Assembly (NCBI RefSeq): GCF_001898175.1
Contig: NZ_MKTH01000024.1
Coordinates: forward strand, 41,493-105,492
DNA: 64,000 nucleotides
Source: Cellulomonas sp. 73-92
GTDB taxonomy: Bacteria > Actinomycetota > Actinomycetes > Actinomycetales > Cellulomonadaceae
Reading direction: 5' to 3'
Shown piece after piece: positions 43,458 to 54,939 of the stretch. The notes under the pieces were generated by a model. That model was not told where the DNA came from, searched no databases, and worked only from the letters and a program-made list of their open reading frames with translations. Each line of letters begins with the position of its first letter. Position 1 is the first letter of the stretch. The translations under genes and the position numbers were made by a program.

Positions 43458-43730
43458 CTAGGCCGATCGGGCGGAGACGGCGTCGACCTTCACGCCGTAG
43501 CGCTGCTGCACGGCCTGCCGGCTGGTGCCGGTGGCGGCGGCGATCTCGGACCAGGACCGGCCGGCGTCCCGCAACCCCGCCACGGCCCGGGTGATGGCCT
43601 CATCGACGGCGTCGCGCACCGCGAGCAGCTCGGCGAGGTCCTCGACGTCGGCGTGCGCCACTCGCCGGCTGTAGGCGCGCAGGATCCGCACCACGAAGGC
43701 CCGGAACTCGCTGTGGTCGCCGCCGCCCAT
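43458..43730 (-). CDS. Small HTH protein in the lysogeny operon
   Basis: 90 aa. Long helix (residues ~10-55) and a C-terminal HTH (SWSEIAAATGTSRQAVQQRYGV) like the single sigma-4/HTH repeats of small actinobacterial regulators. The ATG overlaps the upstream stop (TGATG). It separates the viral-form repressor from int in the phage genome and may regulate integrase. 92 bp then lead to the int start. Confidence 0.65.
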   Translation of the reverse strand: MGGGDHSEFRAFVVRILRAYSRRVAHADVEDLAELLAVRDAVDEAITRAVAGLRDAGRSWSEIAAATGTSRQAVQQRYGVKVDAVSARSA

Positions 43731-43936
43731 CAGGCGTGCGCCTCCGCCAGCACCGTCACCGACGCCGCGGCGTACAGCAGGCCGCGCTCGCGGGTGCTGC
43801 CCAGCACGTTCAGGTCGGCGGCGAACTGCTCGGCCTCGGTCCGGCTGCGCGGCCGCGACGCGTGCGGCTGCCACGCGCCGGCGCCGTCGCGCTGCATGAC
43901 GACCCACCAGGACTCGACCAGCGGCTCCGCGTCCAT
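43730..43936 (-). CDS. Small hypothetical protein coupled to the viral-form repressor
   Basis: 68 aa, MDAEPLVESWWVVMQRDG then a basic patch and a hydrophobic end. Its ATG (43936-43934) shares one base with the TGA (43938-43936) that ends the attP-form repressor reading frame. In the prophage this coupling is broken because the repressor is at attL. Function unknown. Confidence 0.65.
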   Translation of the reverse strand: MDAEPLVESWWVVMQRDGAGAWQPHASRPRSRTEAEQFAADLNVLGSTRERGLLYAAASVTVLAEAHA

Positions 43937-44024
43937 CAGGCCGCCGCCCCGACCTCGTAGCCCTCGCTCAGCGGCAGAGCGTGCAGCAGCCGCACCGCGG
44001 ACAGGCCGCGAAGTGTGGACCTTC
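43936..44024 (-). other. Displaced 3' extension of the repressor gene
   Basis: Read on the reverse strand in the frame set by the repressor across the att core, this segment encodes 28-29 residues, starting GRSTLRGLSAV and ending LSEGYEVGAAA, then TGA. In the lysogen it is an orphan fragment without a start. In the circular phage it is the C-terminus of the 129-aa repressor. Confidence 0.8.
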
Positions 44025-44064
44025 CACCGCGGAGGTCGTCGGTTCGAGACCGGCCGGGCCCACC
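44025..44064 (+). other. attR core of prophage 1
   Basis: A 40-bp perfect copy of 13627-13666. It is the original host 3' half of tRNA-Val, now without the 5' half, and it is followed by CGAG rather than an encoded CCA. It is not a functional tRNA. Confidence 0.95.
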
Positions 44065-44090
44065 CGAGCAGCGGTCGTTACGCTCGCGGC

Positions 44091-44444
44091 GTGGACGACG
44101 GGATCGCCAGCACGCCGGAGCCGCCCTACACCGCCGTGATCTTCACCAGCCTGCGCACCGAGGGCGACCGCGACTACGCGGCGACCGCCGCGGCGATGGA
44201 GCGGCTGGCCGCGCGGGAGCCCGGGTTCCTCGGGCTCGAGAGCGCCCGAGAGGGCCTCGGCATCACGGTGTCCTACTGGCGGGACGAGGCCGCGGCCACG
44301 GCCTGGAAGGGCGTCGTCGAGCACCTCGCCGCGCAGGACCGCGGCCGCCGCGAGTGGTACCGGGACTACGCCGTCCGCATCGCCACCGTGCACCGGGCCT
44401 ACACGCTGTCGACGTCCACGTTCGGCGACGCCGGCCCCCGCTGA
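44091..44444 (+). CDS. Antibiotic biosynthesis monooxygenase (ABM) domain protein
   Basis: 117 aa. Ferredoxin-like ABM fold: YTAVIFTSLRT, MERLAAREPGFLGLES, the YWRDEAAATAWKG strand-helix and YRDYAVRIA. Members are small monooxygenases or heme-degrading relatives; the substrate is unknown. The GTG start is 26 bases from attR, so before phage integration the gene followed tRNA-Val closely. Confidence 0.8.
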   Translation: MDDGIASTPEPPYTAVIFTSLRTEGDRDYAATAAAMERLAAREPGFLGLESAREGLGITVSYWRDEAAATAWKGVVEHLAAQDRGRREWYRDYAVRIATVHRAYTLSTSTFGDAGPR

Positions 44445-44473
44445 CGCGCGCTGCGTCAGCCGGCCGCGCCCGC

Positions 44474-45097
44474 TCAGAACGCCGCCGCGACCTCGCGCAC
44501 CCGCTCCAGCGCCGCGGCGACGATCTCGCCGGCGTGCTCCGGGTCGTGGTCCATGCCCTCGGCGAAGACCTGCTGGAAGTCCTCCACCCCGAGGAACGTG
44601 AAGATGGTCTTGACGTACATCGAGGCGGGGTCGTAGCCCTCGAACACGCCACCGGACGTCTGGATGTGCAGGGCCTTCTTGCCGTGCACCAGGCCCACCG
44701 CGACCCCGTCCTCGTTGTAGCGGAAGGTCTGCCCGGCCACCGCGATCGTGTCGATCCACGCCTTGAGCCGGGTCGGCACGTTGAGGTTCCACAGCGGGTT
44801 GGCCACGACGACCTTGTCGACGTTGAGGAACTGGCTGGTGTACCCGTCGAACAGGGTCACCTTGATCTGCTCGCCCTCGTCGAGGTGGGCGAAGGGGGTG
44901 CCGGCGCCGAGCTTCTTCCACGCCGACAGCAGGTCGAGGTCGATCTCGGGGACGGCGCGCCCGTAGAGGTTCAGCTCGAGGACGTCGTCGGCGGCGTGGG
45001 TCCGCCGGTAGACCCGGACGAACTCGTCCGTCAGCTGCATCGAGCGGGAGAGCTCGCTCGTCAGGGGGTGGGCGCGGACGACGAGCAGCTTCGCCAT
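44474..45097 (-). CDS. azoR: FMN-dependent NADH-azoreductase/quinone reductase
   Basis: 207 aa flavodoxin-like fold. KLLVVRAHPLTSELSRS binds the FMN phosphate, ANPLWNLNVPTRLKAWID and QTSGGVFEGYDP follow in the usual order. Two-electron reduction of quinones or azo compounds with NADH protects against thiol stress. The ATG at 45097 is preferred over the longer frame because it puts the FMN motif at the N-terminus. Confidence 0.9.
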   Translation of the reverse strand: MAKLLVVRAHPLTSELSRSMQLTDEFVRVYRRTHAADDVLELNLYGRAVPEIDLDLLSAWKKLGAGTPFAHLDEGEQIKVTLFDGYTSQFLNVDKVVVANPLWNLNVPTRLKAWIDTIAVAGQTFRYNEDGVAVGLVHGKKALHIQTSGGVFEGYDPASMYVKTIFTFLGVEDFQQVFAEGMDHDPEHAGEIVAAALERVREVAAAF

Positions 45098-45131
45098 GGT
45101 GGTGTCACGAACCTTCGGTGTCGAGGGCGAC

Positions 45132-45602
45132 TCAGAGAGCTGACAGCGCCTCGCGGTACGCGGCCAGCGGGCGCGCCTGCGACCGCGGGTGGACGACGCT
45201 CCACCGAAGGATGCCATCGGCGTCGACGAGGAACGAACCGCGGATCGCCAGGCCGCCGTCCTCGTCGAACACGCCGTAGCGGCGCGACACCTCACCGTGC
45301 GGCCAGAAGTCGCTCAGCAGGTCGAACGGATAGCCCTCGGCCTGCCGGAACGCTGCCTGGGCGTGCGGCGGGTCGCACGAGACGCCGAGCAGCCGGACGC
45401 CGGCGTGCTGGAAGTCCGCCATGTTGTCCCGCAGCTCGCACAGCTCGCCGGTGCAGGTGCCGGAGAAGGCGAACGGGAAGAAGACGAGCGCCACCGGAGC
45501 GCCCCGCAGCCCGGCGAGCGAGACACGGGTGCCGCTCGTCGACGGAAGCGTGAAGTCGGGCGCCGCGGCGCCGATCACCAGGTCGGTCACCACGTCGCCC
45601 AT
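45132..45602 (-). CDS. Peroxiredoxin, AhpE-like
   Basis: 156 aa AhpC/TSA family. The peroxidatic Cys50 is in FPFAFSGTC, with Thr/Arg partners and a second Cys55 (GELCEL) nearby. The rest (LLGVSCDPPHAQAAF, FDLLSDFWPHGEVSRRYG) matches the AhpE/BCP-like group. Reduces hydroperoxides using mycoredoxin or thioredoxin. Separated from the azoreductase by 34 bases in the same direction, so they may be co-transcribed. Confidence 0.9.
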   Translation of the reverse strand: MGDVVTDLVIGAAAPDFTLPSTSGTRVSLAGLRGAPVALVFFPFAFSGTCTGELCELRDNMADFQHAGVRLLGVSCDPPHAQAAFRQAEGYPFDLLSDFWPHGEVSRRYGVFDEDGGLAIRGSFLVDADGILRWSVVHPRSQARPLAAYREALSAL

Positions 45603-45624
45603 CCCGTCAGGGTAGGCCGCCGCG

Positions 45625-46044
45625 TCAGCGACCACGGCCCCGCGTCGCCAGGCGGGTCGCGGACCACTCGGGTGCCGCCGCGAACGTCGACATCGGGTGC
45701 AGGCCCGCGGTCGTCGCGGCCTCCTCGATGTCGGAGTGGGACACGTGGCCCGGCCGTCCGGCCTTCGGCGTCAGCAGCACGATGGGCCCGCTGTCGTCGA
45801 GGACCGTCAGGGCGTCGACGAGCGCGTCCGCGAGGTCGCCGTCGTCGTCCCGGAACCAGATGAGGGCGCCGTCGGTGACGTCGTCGTAGTCCTCGTCGAC
45901 CAGCGCGGAGCCGGTGACCGTCTCCAGCCCCGACCGGAGGTCCTCGTCGACGTCGTCGTCGTACCCGAACTCCTGGATCACCTGACCGGAGGTGAACCCC
46001 AGGCGCGCCGCCGCCAGCGCGGCGTCGTCCGCGGTCTCAGACAC
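45625..46044 (-). CDS. DUF3052 family protein
   Basis: 139 aa. [20 protein letters not shown] near residue 15 and [23 protein letters not shown] are the recognisable DUF3052 blocks. The family is widespread in actinobacteria and nearly always lies divergent from aceE, as here. Function unknown. First gene of the reverse-strand group before the peroxiredoxin. Confidence 0.88.
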   Translation of the reverse strand: MSETADDAALAAARLGFTSGQVIQEFGYDDDVDEDLRSGLETVTGSALVDEDYDDVTDGALIWFRDDDGDLADALVDALTVLDDSGPIVLLTPKAGRPGHVSHSDIEEAATTAGLHPMSTFAAAPEWSATRLATRGRGR

Positions 46045-46269
46045 CGGACCTCTCCCTCCCCATACGGAACGCGGCGCCCGATCGTCCGGACGCCTCGATG
46101 TGTGCAGACGCTAGCCCACCTGCGGCCCTCTGGCGCCGCCAAGGGGCCCATCCCCGCCCGTCGAGTGTCGCGCAGATCACGGCCGCCGGCTGCCGCCGCG
46201 TGTGACTTTCGACCCAGGAAGGTCGGAGAATGGGTGCACTTCACACACGAGAACCCGAAGGAGCTTCTG

Positions 46270-49017
<2,748 letters not shown>

Positions 49018-49037
49018 CCCCACGCCCACGTTGAGGG

Positions 49038-49098
49038 GCTCGGTGGAGCGAGATGACGGCCGCCTTCGGCGTGTCGATGTCATCTCGCTCCACCGAGC
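49038..49098. terminator. 20-bp perfect inverted repeat after aceE
   Basis: Arms at 49038-49057 and 49079-49098 are perfectly complementary over 20 bp, enclosing a 21-nt loop that itself can form GCCG-CCTT-CGGC. It separates aceE from the convergent TPR-like gene. Likely bidirectional terminator; possibly one copy of a dispersed palindrome. Confidence 0.75.
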
Positions 49099-49146
49099 GC
49101 TGAGCAGTGCCGGCGGAGCGGGCGCCGGCGGACCGACGCCCGGGGC

Positions 49147-49833
49147 TCAGGCGCCGGGGACGGGGTGCTCGGCGTCGGCGATCGTCTTGGCGAGCTCCGC
49201 CCGCAGCGGCATGAGCTGCGCGGCGTCGTCGCGCTCGCCGAGGGCCGTCAGGTACTGCTTGGCCTCCAGCGGCCGGCCCGCCTCGAGGGCGGCGTTGACC
49301 AGGTGGCGGGCGACCTCGGGGTCGTGCTCCCGCGCCCGCCAGTGCCCGACCCCCAGGCCGAGCGCCTCGACCGGCATGTCCGCCTCGCGCAGCAGCTCCA
49401 GGCCGGCGGCCAGGGCACGCCCGGACGGATCGCGCTCGGCGGCGGTCACCAGCCGCCGCAGCGCGGCGTCGTGGTCGTCGTGCACCGAGAGGCGGGCCAG
49501 CTCGACCAGCGGGTACCAGCCCCTCGGGTTGCCCGCGAACTCCTCCGCCAGCGCCCACACGGCCAGGTTCTCGGCCTGCTCGCGCTCCTTCTCGTCCGCC
49601 GGCGCAGCCAGCGGGTCGTGCTCGTCGAACTGGTCGCCCGCGCGGCGCCGGACGATCTCGGCCAGCGCGCGGAACGCCCGCTCGTTGTTGGGGTCGTCCG
49701 CCAGCATCGAGCGCAGGGCGTCCTCGTGGAGGGTGTCGCCGCGCGGCTTCGCGGACGTCGGCCGGCGCGCACCGACCTTGGACGCGGAGGTCGGGCGCCG
49801 GATCAGTTGACGCAGTCGTGGCAGAAGTGCCAT
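49147..49833 (-). CDS. TPR-like helical hypothetical protein
   Basis: 228 aa. After a basic N-terminus it consists of paired helices with TPR-like spacing (NNERAFRALAEIVRRRAG, AENLAVWALAEEFAGNPRGW, AALRRLVTAAERDPSGRALA, EVARHLVNAALEAGRPLEAK). Commonly found next to fasR/aceE in Micrococcales. Function unknown. It is divergent from fasR. Confidence 0.75.
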   Translation of the reverse strand: MALLPRLRQLIRRPTSASKVGARRPTSAKPRGDTLHEDALRSMLADDPNNERAFRALAEIVRRRAGDQFDEHDPLAAPADEKEREQAENLAVWALAEEFAGNPRGWYPLVELARLSVHDDHDAALRRLVTAAERDPSGRALAAGLELLREADMPVEALGLGVGHWRAREHDPEVARHLVNAALEAGRPLEAKQYLTALGERDDAAQLMPLRAELAKTIADAEHPVPGA

Positions 49834-49946
49834 GTCACGACCATAGCCGAGTCATCCCGGTCCCAACCCGCCGGAGCGCGCCCGGTGCTCCGCGGCACCC
49901 GCGGCGTTTTGTCGAGTCTCCACAACGGGGTGCGTATGCTCCCCCC

Positions 49947-51200
49947 ATGGCGACCACCGAGCCGCGGGCCGCACGCGAGCACAGCCGCCCGGAGCGCCAC
50001 CCGGCGCCGGGCCCGCACGTGGCACCGTCCCCCGAGACGAGCGCCGAGACGCAGAAGCGCGTGAAGGGCGCGGCGGGCGACCTCGCCGCCGCGACGATGC
50101 GCCGCCTGGAGACCGACCTCGAGTGGTACCGCGGCCTGCCGGCCGAGGACCGGTCGTGGGTGGGACTCGTCGCGCAGGCCGGCATCACCGCGTTCGTCGA
50201 CTGGTTCACGGACCCGACGCGCGCGCCCGCCGGGGCGGGCGAGATCTTCTCCGGCGCACCCCCCGAGCTGACGCGCTCCATCTCCCTGCAGCACACGCTG
50301 CAGCTGGTCCGCATCGGCGTCGACGTGGTCGAGACGCACAGCGAGCAGCTGGCGGCCCCCGGCGAGGAGCGTGCGCTGCGCGAGGCGGTGCTCCGCTACA
50401 GCCGCGAGGTGGCGTTCTCCGCCGCCGAGGTCTACGCCCGTGCCGCCGAGGTGCGCGGCGCGTGGGACGCCCGGCTCGAGGCGCTCGTCGTCGACGCGCT
50501 CGTGAGGGGCGACGTCGACGACTCCCTGCGCTCGCGCGTGGCGGCGCTGGGCTGGTCGCACGGCGACACCATGCTCGTCGTCGCGGGGACCACGGACGGC
50601 GGCCTCGACCCCCGGCGCTCGAGCGACCTGCGGCGTGCCACCCGCCGCGAGGCGGACGTCCTCATCGGCATCCAGGGCGACCGGCTGCTCGTCTTCCTGC
50701 GCGGCACCGGGGACCTGGCCCCCGCGGTCACGGCCATCGTGCCGCGGTTCGGTCCCGGCCCCGTGGTCGTCGGCCCGCCCGCCCGCGACCTCGTCGAGTG
50801 CGCCCGCTCCGCGCGGGCGGCGCTGGCCGGCCTGCTCGCCGCGCCGGCATGGGCGCACGCGCCGCGCCCCGTCCCCGCGGACGAGCTGCTCCCCGAGCGG
50901 GTCCTCGTCGGCGACCCGGCCGCCCGGACCCAGCTCGTCGCACGCGCGTACGCGCCGCTGGCCGCCAGCACCGGGGCGCTGCTCGAGACGCTCGAGGCGT
51001 ACCTCGGCACGGGCCGCTCGCTCGAGGCCGCCGCGCGCGCCCTGTACGTGCACCCCAACACGGTGCGCTACCGGCTGCGCCGCGTCAGCGACGTCACCGG
51101 ATGGGACCCCCTCGACGCGCGCGACTGCTACGTGCTGCAGACCGCGCTCGCCCTCGGCAGGCTCGACGGCGCGGCCGCTGCCGGGCCAGGGCCTTTGTAG
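49947..51200 (+). CDS. fasR: PucR/CdaR-type regulator of fatty acid synthesis
   Basis: 417 aa. A helical N-terminal domain and GGDEF-like middle lead to the C-terminal PucR HTH_30 domain (LETLEAYLGTGRSLEAAARALYVHPNTVRYRLRRV, in parts). This architecture directly upstream of fabD-fabH-acpP-fabF matches FasR of Streptomyces coelicolor, the activator of the same operon. The ATG at 49947 follows a short leader. It probably binds the 79-bp gap before fabD. Confidence 0.85.
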   Translation: MATTEPRAAREHSRPERHPAPGPHVAPSPETSAETQKRVKGAAGDLAAATMRRLETDLEWYRGLPAEDRSWVGLVAQAGITAFVDWFTDPTRAPAGAGEIFSGAPPELTRSISLQHTLQLVRIGVDVVETHSEQLAAPGEERALREAVLRYSREVAFSAAEVYARAAEVRGAWDARLEALVVDALVRGDVDDSLRSRVAALGWSHGDTMLVVAGTTDGGLDPRRSSDLRRATRREADVLIGIQGDRLLVFLRGTGDLAPAVTAIVPRFGPGPVVVGPPARDLVECARSARAALAGLLAAPAWAHAPRPVPADELLPERVLVGDPAARTQLVARAYAPLAASTGALLETLEAYLGTGRSLEAAARALYVHPNTVRYRLRRVSDVTGWDPLDARDCYVLQTALALGRLDGAAAAGPGPL

Positions 51201-51278
51201 GACTGCGACAAGGTCCCTCGGACAACCTCGTCGGTGGCGCCACCCGGGCGCCGGGCACGCGAAAGGCAGAGTGGTCGG

Positions 51279-52223
51279 GTGCTTGCGGTCGTCTGCCCGG
51301 GTCAGGGCGCCCAGACTCCCGGGATGCTCGCGCCATGGCTCGAGGTCCCCGGCGTCGCCCACACCCTCGGCGAGCTCTCCGAGGTCAGCGGTCTCGACCT
51401 CGCCCGCCTGGGCACCACCGCCGATGCCGACGAGATCCGCGACACCGCCGTGGCCCAGCCGCTGCTCGTCGCGAGCGCGCTCGCCTCGGCGCGCGCGCTG
51501 GGTGCTGCACCCGACGTGGTCGCGGGCCACTCCGTCGGCGAGCTCGGCGCGCTGGCCCTGGCCGAGGTGCTCGACGACCGCACGGCCCTGCGTCTCGTCG
51601 CGCTGCGCGGTCGCGCGATGGCCGAGGCCGCTGCGCGCGTGCCCACCGGGATGAGCGCGGTGCTCGGTGGGGATCCCGACGAGGTCCTCGCCCGCCTGGC
51701 AGAGCTCGGGCTCACGCCCGCCAACGTCAACGGCGGCGGCCAGGTGGTCGCGGCGGGCACGCTGGACGCGCTCGCCGAGCTCGCGGCGGCGCCACCCACC
51801 CGGGCCAAGGTGATCCCGCTGCAGGTCGCGGGCGCGTTCCACACGGACGTCATGGCTCCCGCGGTCGACGTCCTGCGCGACGCGGCGGCCGGCGTGACGC
51901 CCGCCGACCCACGCGTGACGCTGCTGACCAACGCGGACGGCACCCCGGTCGCGACGGGGGCGCAGGCCATCGACCTCGTCGTGCAGCAGGTCGCCCGGCC
52001 GGTGCGCTGGGACCTCGTCCAGGAGACGATGGCCTCGCTCGGCGTCACCGGGCTGCTCGAGCTGGCTCCCGGTGGCGTCCTGGCAGGGTTGGCGCGACGC
52101 GTGCTGCCCGACGTCGAGCGCGTCGCCCTCAAGAGCCCGGCCGACCTCGATGCCGCACGCGACCTCGCCGCCCGGCATTCCGGCACGTCCGTGCCCACGA
52201 CGAACCAGGAGGACCAGCCGTGA
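51279..52223 (+). CDS. fabD: Malonyl-CoA:ACP transacylase
   Basis: 314 aa. Moves malonyl from CoA to ACP. PGQGAQTPGM at the N-terminus, nucleophile Ser85 in GHSVGE, the Arg of ALRGRAMAEAA and His in GAFHTDVM are all present. GTG start at 51279. Coupled by GTGA to fabH. Confidence 0.95.
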   Translation: MLAVVCPGQGAQTPGMLAPWLEVPGVAHTLGELSEVSGLDLARLGTTADADEIRDTAVAQPLLVASALASARALGAAPDVVAGHSVGELGALALAEVLDDRTALRLVALRGRAMAEAAARVPTGMSAVLGGDPDEVLARLAELGLTPANVNGGGQVVAAGTLDALAELAAAPPTRAKVIPLQVAGAFHTDVMAPAVDVLRDAAAGVTPADPRVTLLTNADGTPVATGAQAIDLVVQQVARPVRWDLVQETMASLGVTGLLELAPGGVLAGLARRVLPDVERVALKSPADLDAARDLAARHSGTSVPTTNQEDQP

Positions 52224-53227
52224 CCCGTCCCACCCTGCGGCAGGCGACCGGCCCCGCCCACACCCGGATCCTCGGGCTCGGCGGCGTGCGGGGCGAGATC
52301 GTGGTGACCAACGACGACATCGCCGGCCCCATCGACTCCTCCGACGAGTGGATCCGGCAGCGCACCGGGATCGTCACCCGTCGGCGCGCCGGTGCGGACA
52401 CGGACCTGCTCGCGCTGGCCACCGGGGCCGCGGAGGCCGCGATCAAGGACGCGGGCCTGACCGGCGCGGACATCGACGCCGTCATCATCTCGACCGTCAC
52501 CTATCCGCACCAGACGCCGTCCGCCGCCGCCATCGTGGCCGACCGGATCGGCGCCACCCCCGCCGCGGCGTGGGACATCTCGGCCGCGTGCGCCGGGTAC
52601 TGCTACGGCATCGGCCAGGCCGACGCGCTCGTCCGCTCCGGGAGCGCTCGCCACGTGCTGGTCGTCGGCGCCGAGAAGATGAGCGACTACGTCGACCCGA
52701 CCGACCGGTCGATCTCGTTCCTGCTCGGCGACGGCGCCGGCGCGGTCGTCATCGGCCCCTCGGACACTCCCGGCATCGGCCCCACCGTGTGGGGCTCCGA
52801 CGGCGCCCAGGCGCAGGCGATCCGCCAGACGCACTCGTGGCTGCAGTGGCGCGACGACCCGTCCCTCGGGTGGCCGACCCTGCGCCAGGAGGGCCCGACG
52901 GTCTTCAAGTGGGCCGTGTGGCAGATGGCACCGGTGGCGCAGCGCGCGCTCGACGCCGCCGGGGTGACCGCCGACCAGATCGACGCGTTCATCCCGCACC
53001 AGGCGAACATGCGGATCATCGACCAGATGATCAAGCAGCTGAAGCTGCCCGAGACGGTGGTCGTCGGCCGCGACATCGCGGACACCGGCAACACGTCCGC
53101 CGCCTCGATCCCCCTGGCCACCGAGCGGTTGCGCCGCGAGGGCCTCGTCGAGCCTGGCGCGCTGGCGCTGCAGATCGGGTTCGGCGCCGGCCTCGTCTAC
53201 GCGGCCCAGGTGGTCGCCCTCCCGTAG
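52220..53227 (+). CDS. fabH: 3-oxoacyl-ACP synthase III
   Basis: 335 aa. Starts chains by condensing an acyl-CoA with malonyl-ACP. Catalytic triad: Cys124 (SAACAGY), His in FIPHQANMRI, Asn in DTGNTSAAS. SSDEWIRQRTGI is the usual early motif. It uses branched or acetyl starters in actinobacteria; the choice cannot be read with certainty. GTG overlaps fabD. Confidence 0.95.
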   Translation: MTRPTLRQATGPAHTRILGLGGVRGEIVVTNDDIAGPIDSSDEWIRQRTGIVTRRRAGADTDLLALATGAAEAAIKDAGLTGADIDAVIISTVTYPHQTPSAAAIVADRIGATPAAAWDISAACAGYCYGIGQADALVRSGSARHVLVVGAEKMSDYVDPTDRSISFLLGDGAGAVVIGPSDTPGIGPTVWGSDGAQAQAIRQTHSWLQWRDDPSLGWPTLRQEGPTVFKWAVWQMAPVAQRALDAAGVTADQIDAFIPHQANMRIIDQMIKQLKLPETVVVGRDIADTGNTSAASIPLATERLRREGLVEPGALALQIGFGAGLVYAAQVVALP

Positions 53228-53296
53228 CAGCCGCCCGACGACCGGACGGTAGCGTTCCGACCGACCCGCCCCACCGATCCCCAAGGAGACACCCGA

Positions 53297-53545
53297 ATGG
53301 CGTACAGCGAGCAGGAGATCCTGGCCGGCCTGGCCGAGATCGTCAGCGAGGAGACCGGCCTGCCCGCCGAGACCGTGCTGCCGGAGAAGTCCTTCACCGA
53401 CGACCTCGACATCGACTCCCTGTCGATGATGACGATCGTGACCTTGGCCGAGGACAAGTTCTCCGTCACGATCCCGGACGACGAGGTGAAGAACCTCACC
53501 ACGGTCGCCGACGCGGTGAGCTTCATCGCGGGCGCCCAGTCCTGA
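53297..53545 (+). CDS. acpP: Acyl carrier protein
   Basis: 82 aa acidic four-helix protein. DIDSLSM carries Ser41, the 4'-phosphopantetheine site. AAGGAG precedes the ATG. Carries the growing acyl chain; placed between fabH and fabF as in other actinobacteria. Confidence 0.96.
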   Translation: MAYSEQEILAGLAEIVSEETGLPAETVLPEKSFTDDLDIDSLSMMTIVTLAEDKFSVTIPDDEVKNLTTVADAVSFIAGAQS

Positions 53546-53647
53546 CACCGGCGGCCGGCGGCGCGTCCTGCGCCGCCGGCGCCCCGGTCCACCCGACCCA
53601 CCCGGCCCAGGTCAGCGCGCCCACCCCATCAGCCCTCGAGGAGCACC

Positions 53648-54892
<1,245 letters not shown>

Positions 54893-54937
54893 GACCACGC
54901 CCTCGCCCGGGGATCGGCGCGAGGCGAGGGTGTGGTC
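54893..54937. terminator. Hairpin between fabF and the convergent VOC gene
   Basis: GACCACGCCCTCGCC (54893-54907) pairs with GGCGAGGGTGTGGTC (54923-54937), 15 bp with one G-T pair and a 15-nt loop. It overlaps the end of fabF closely and precedes the VOC stop. No U-tract. Confidence 0.75.
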
Positions 54938-54939
54938 GG

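Larger units (their letters stand above)
13627..44064. mobile_element. Prophage 1, complete siphovirus-type, ~30.4 kb
   Basis: Bounded by the 40-bp att repeat. The left part is a repressor/excisionase switch and small early genes (13.6-24.1 kb). Then come the HNH-terminase-head module (24.3-31.2), tail module (31.2-39.8), lysis (39.9-41.9) and a reverse-strand lysogeny operon with a tyrosine integrase (42.0-43.9). All head, tail and lysis genes appear intact, so it may be inducible. No DNA polymerase or helicase was recognised; replication may depend on the host. Confidence 0.95.

Noticed and set aside
44025..44064. Second tRNA-Val copy at attR
   Set aside because: Only the 3' half is present; there is no acceptor 5' strand or D-arm, so it is an att remnant.
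43968..44921. 317-codon reverse frame crossing attR with PAGLEPTTSAV
   Set aside because: The phrase is an antisense-tRNA artefact, and the frame differs from the one set by the repressor; it also overlaps real genes in antisense.
50123..53227. Long forward frame spanning fasR, fabD and the start of fabH
   Set aside because: Out of frame with two clear enzymes; only its last part, from 52220, is real (fabH).
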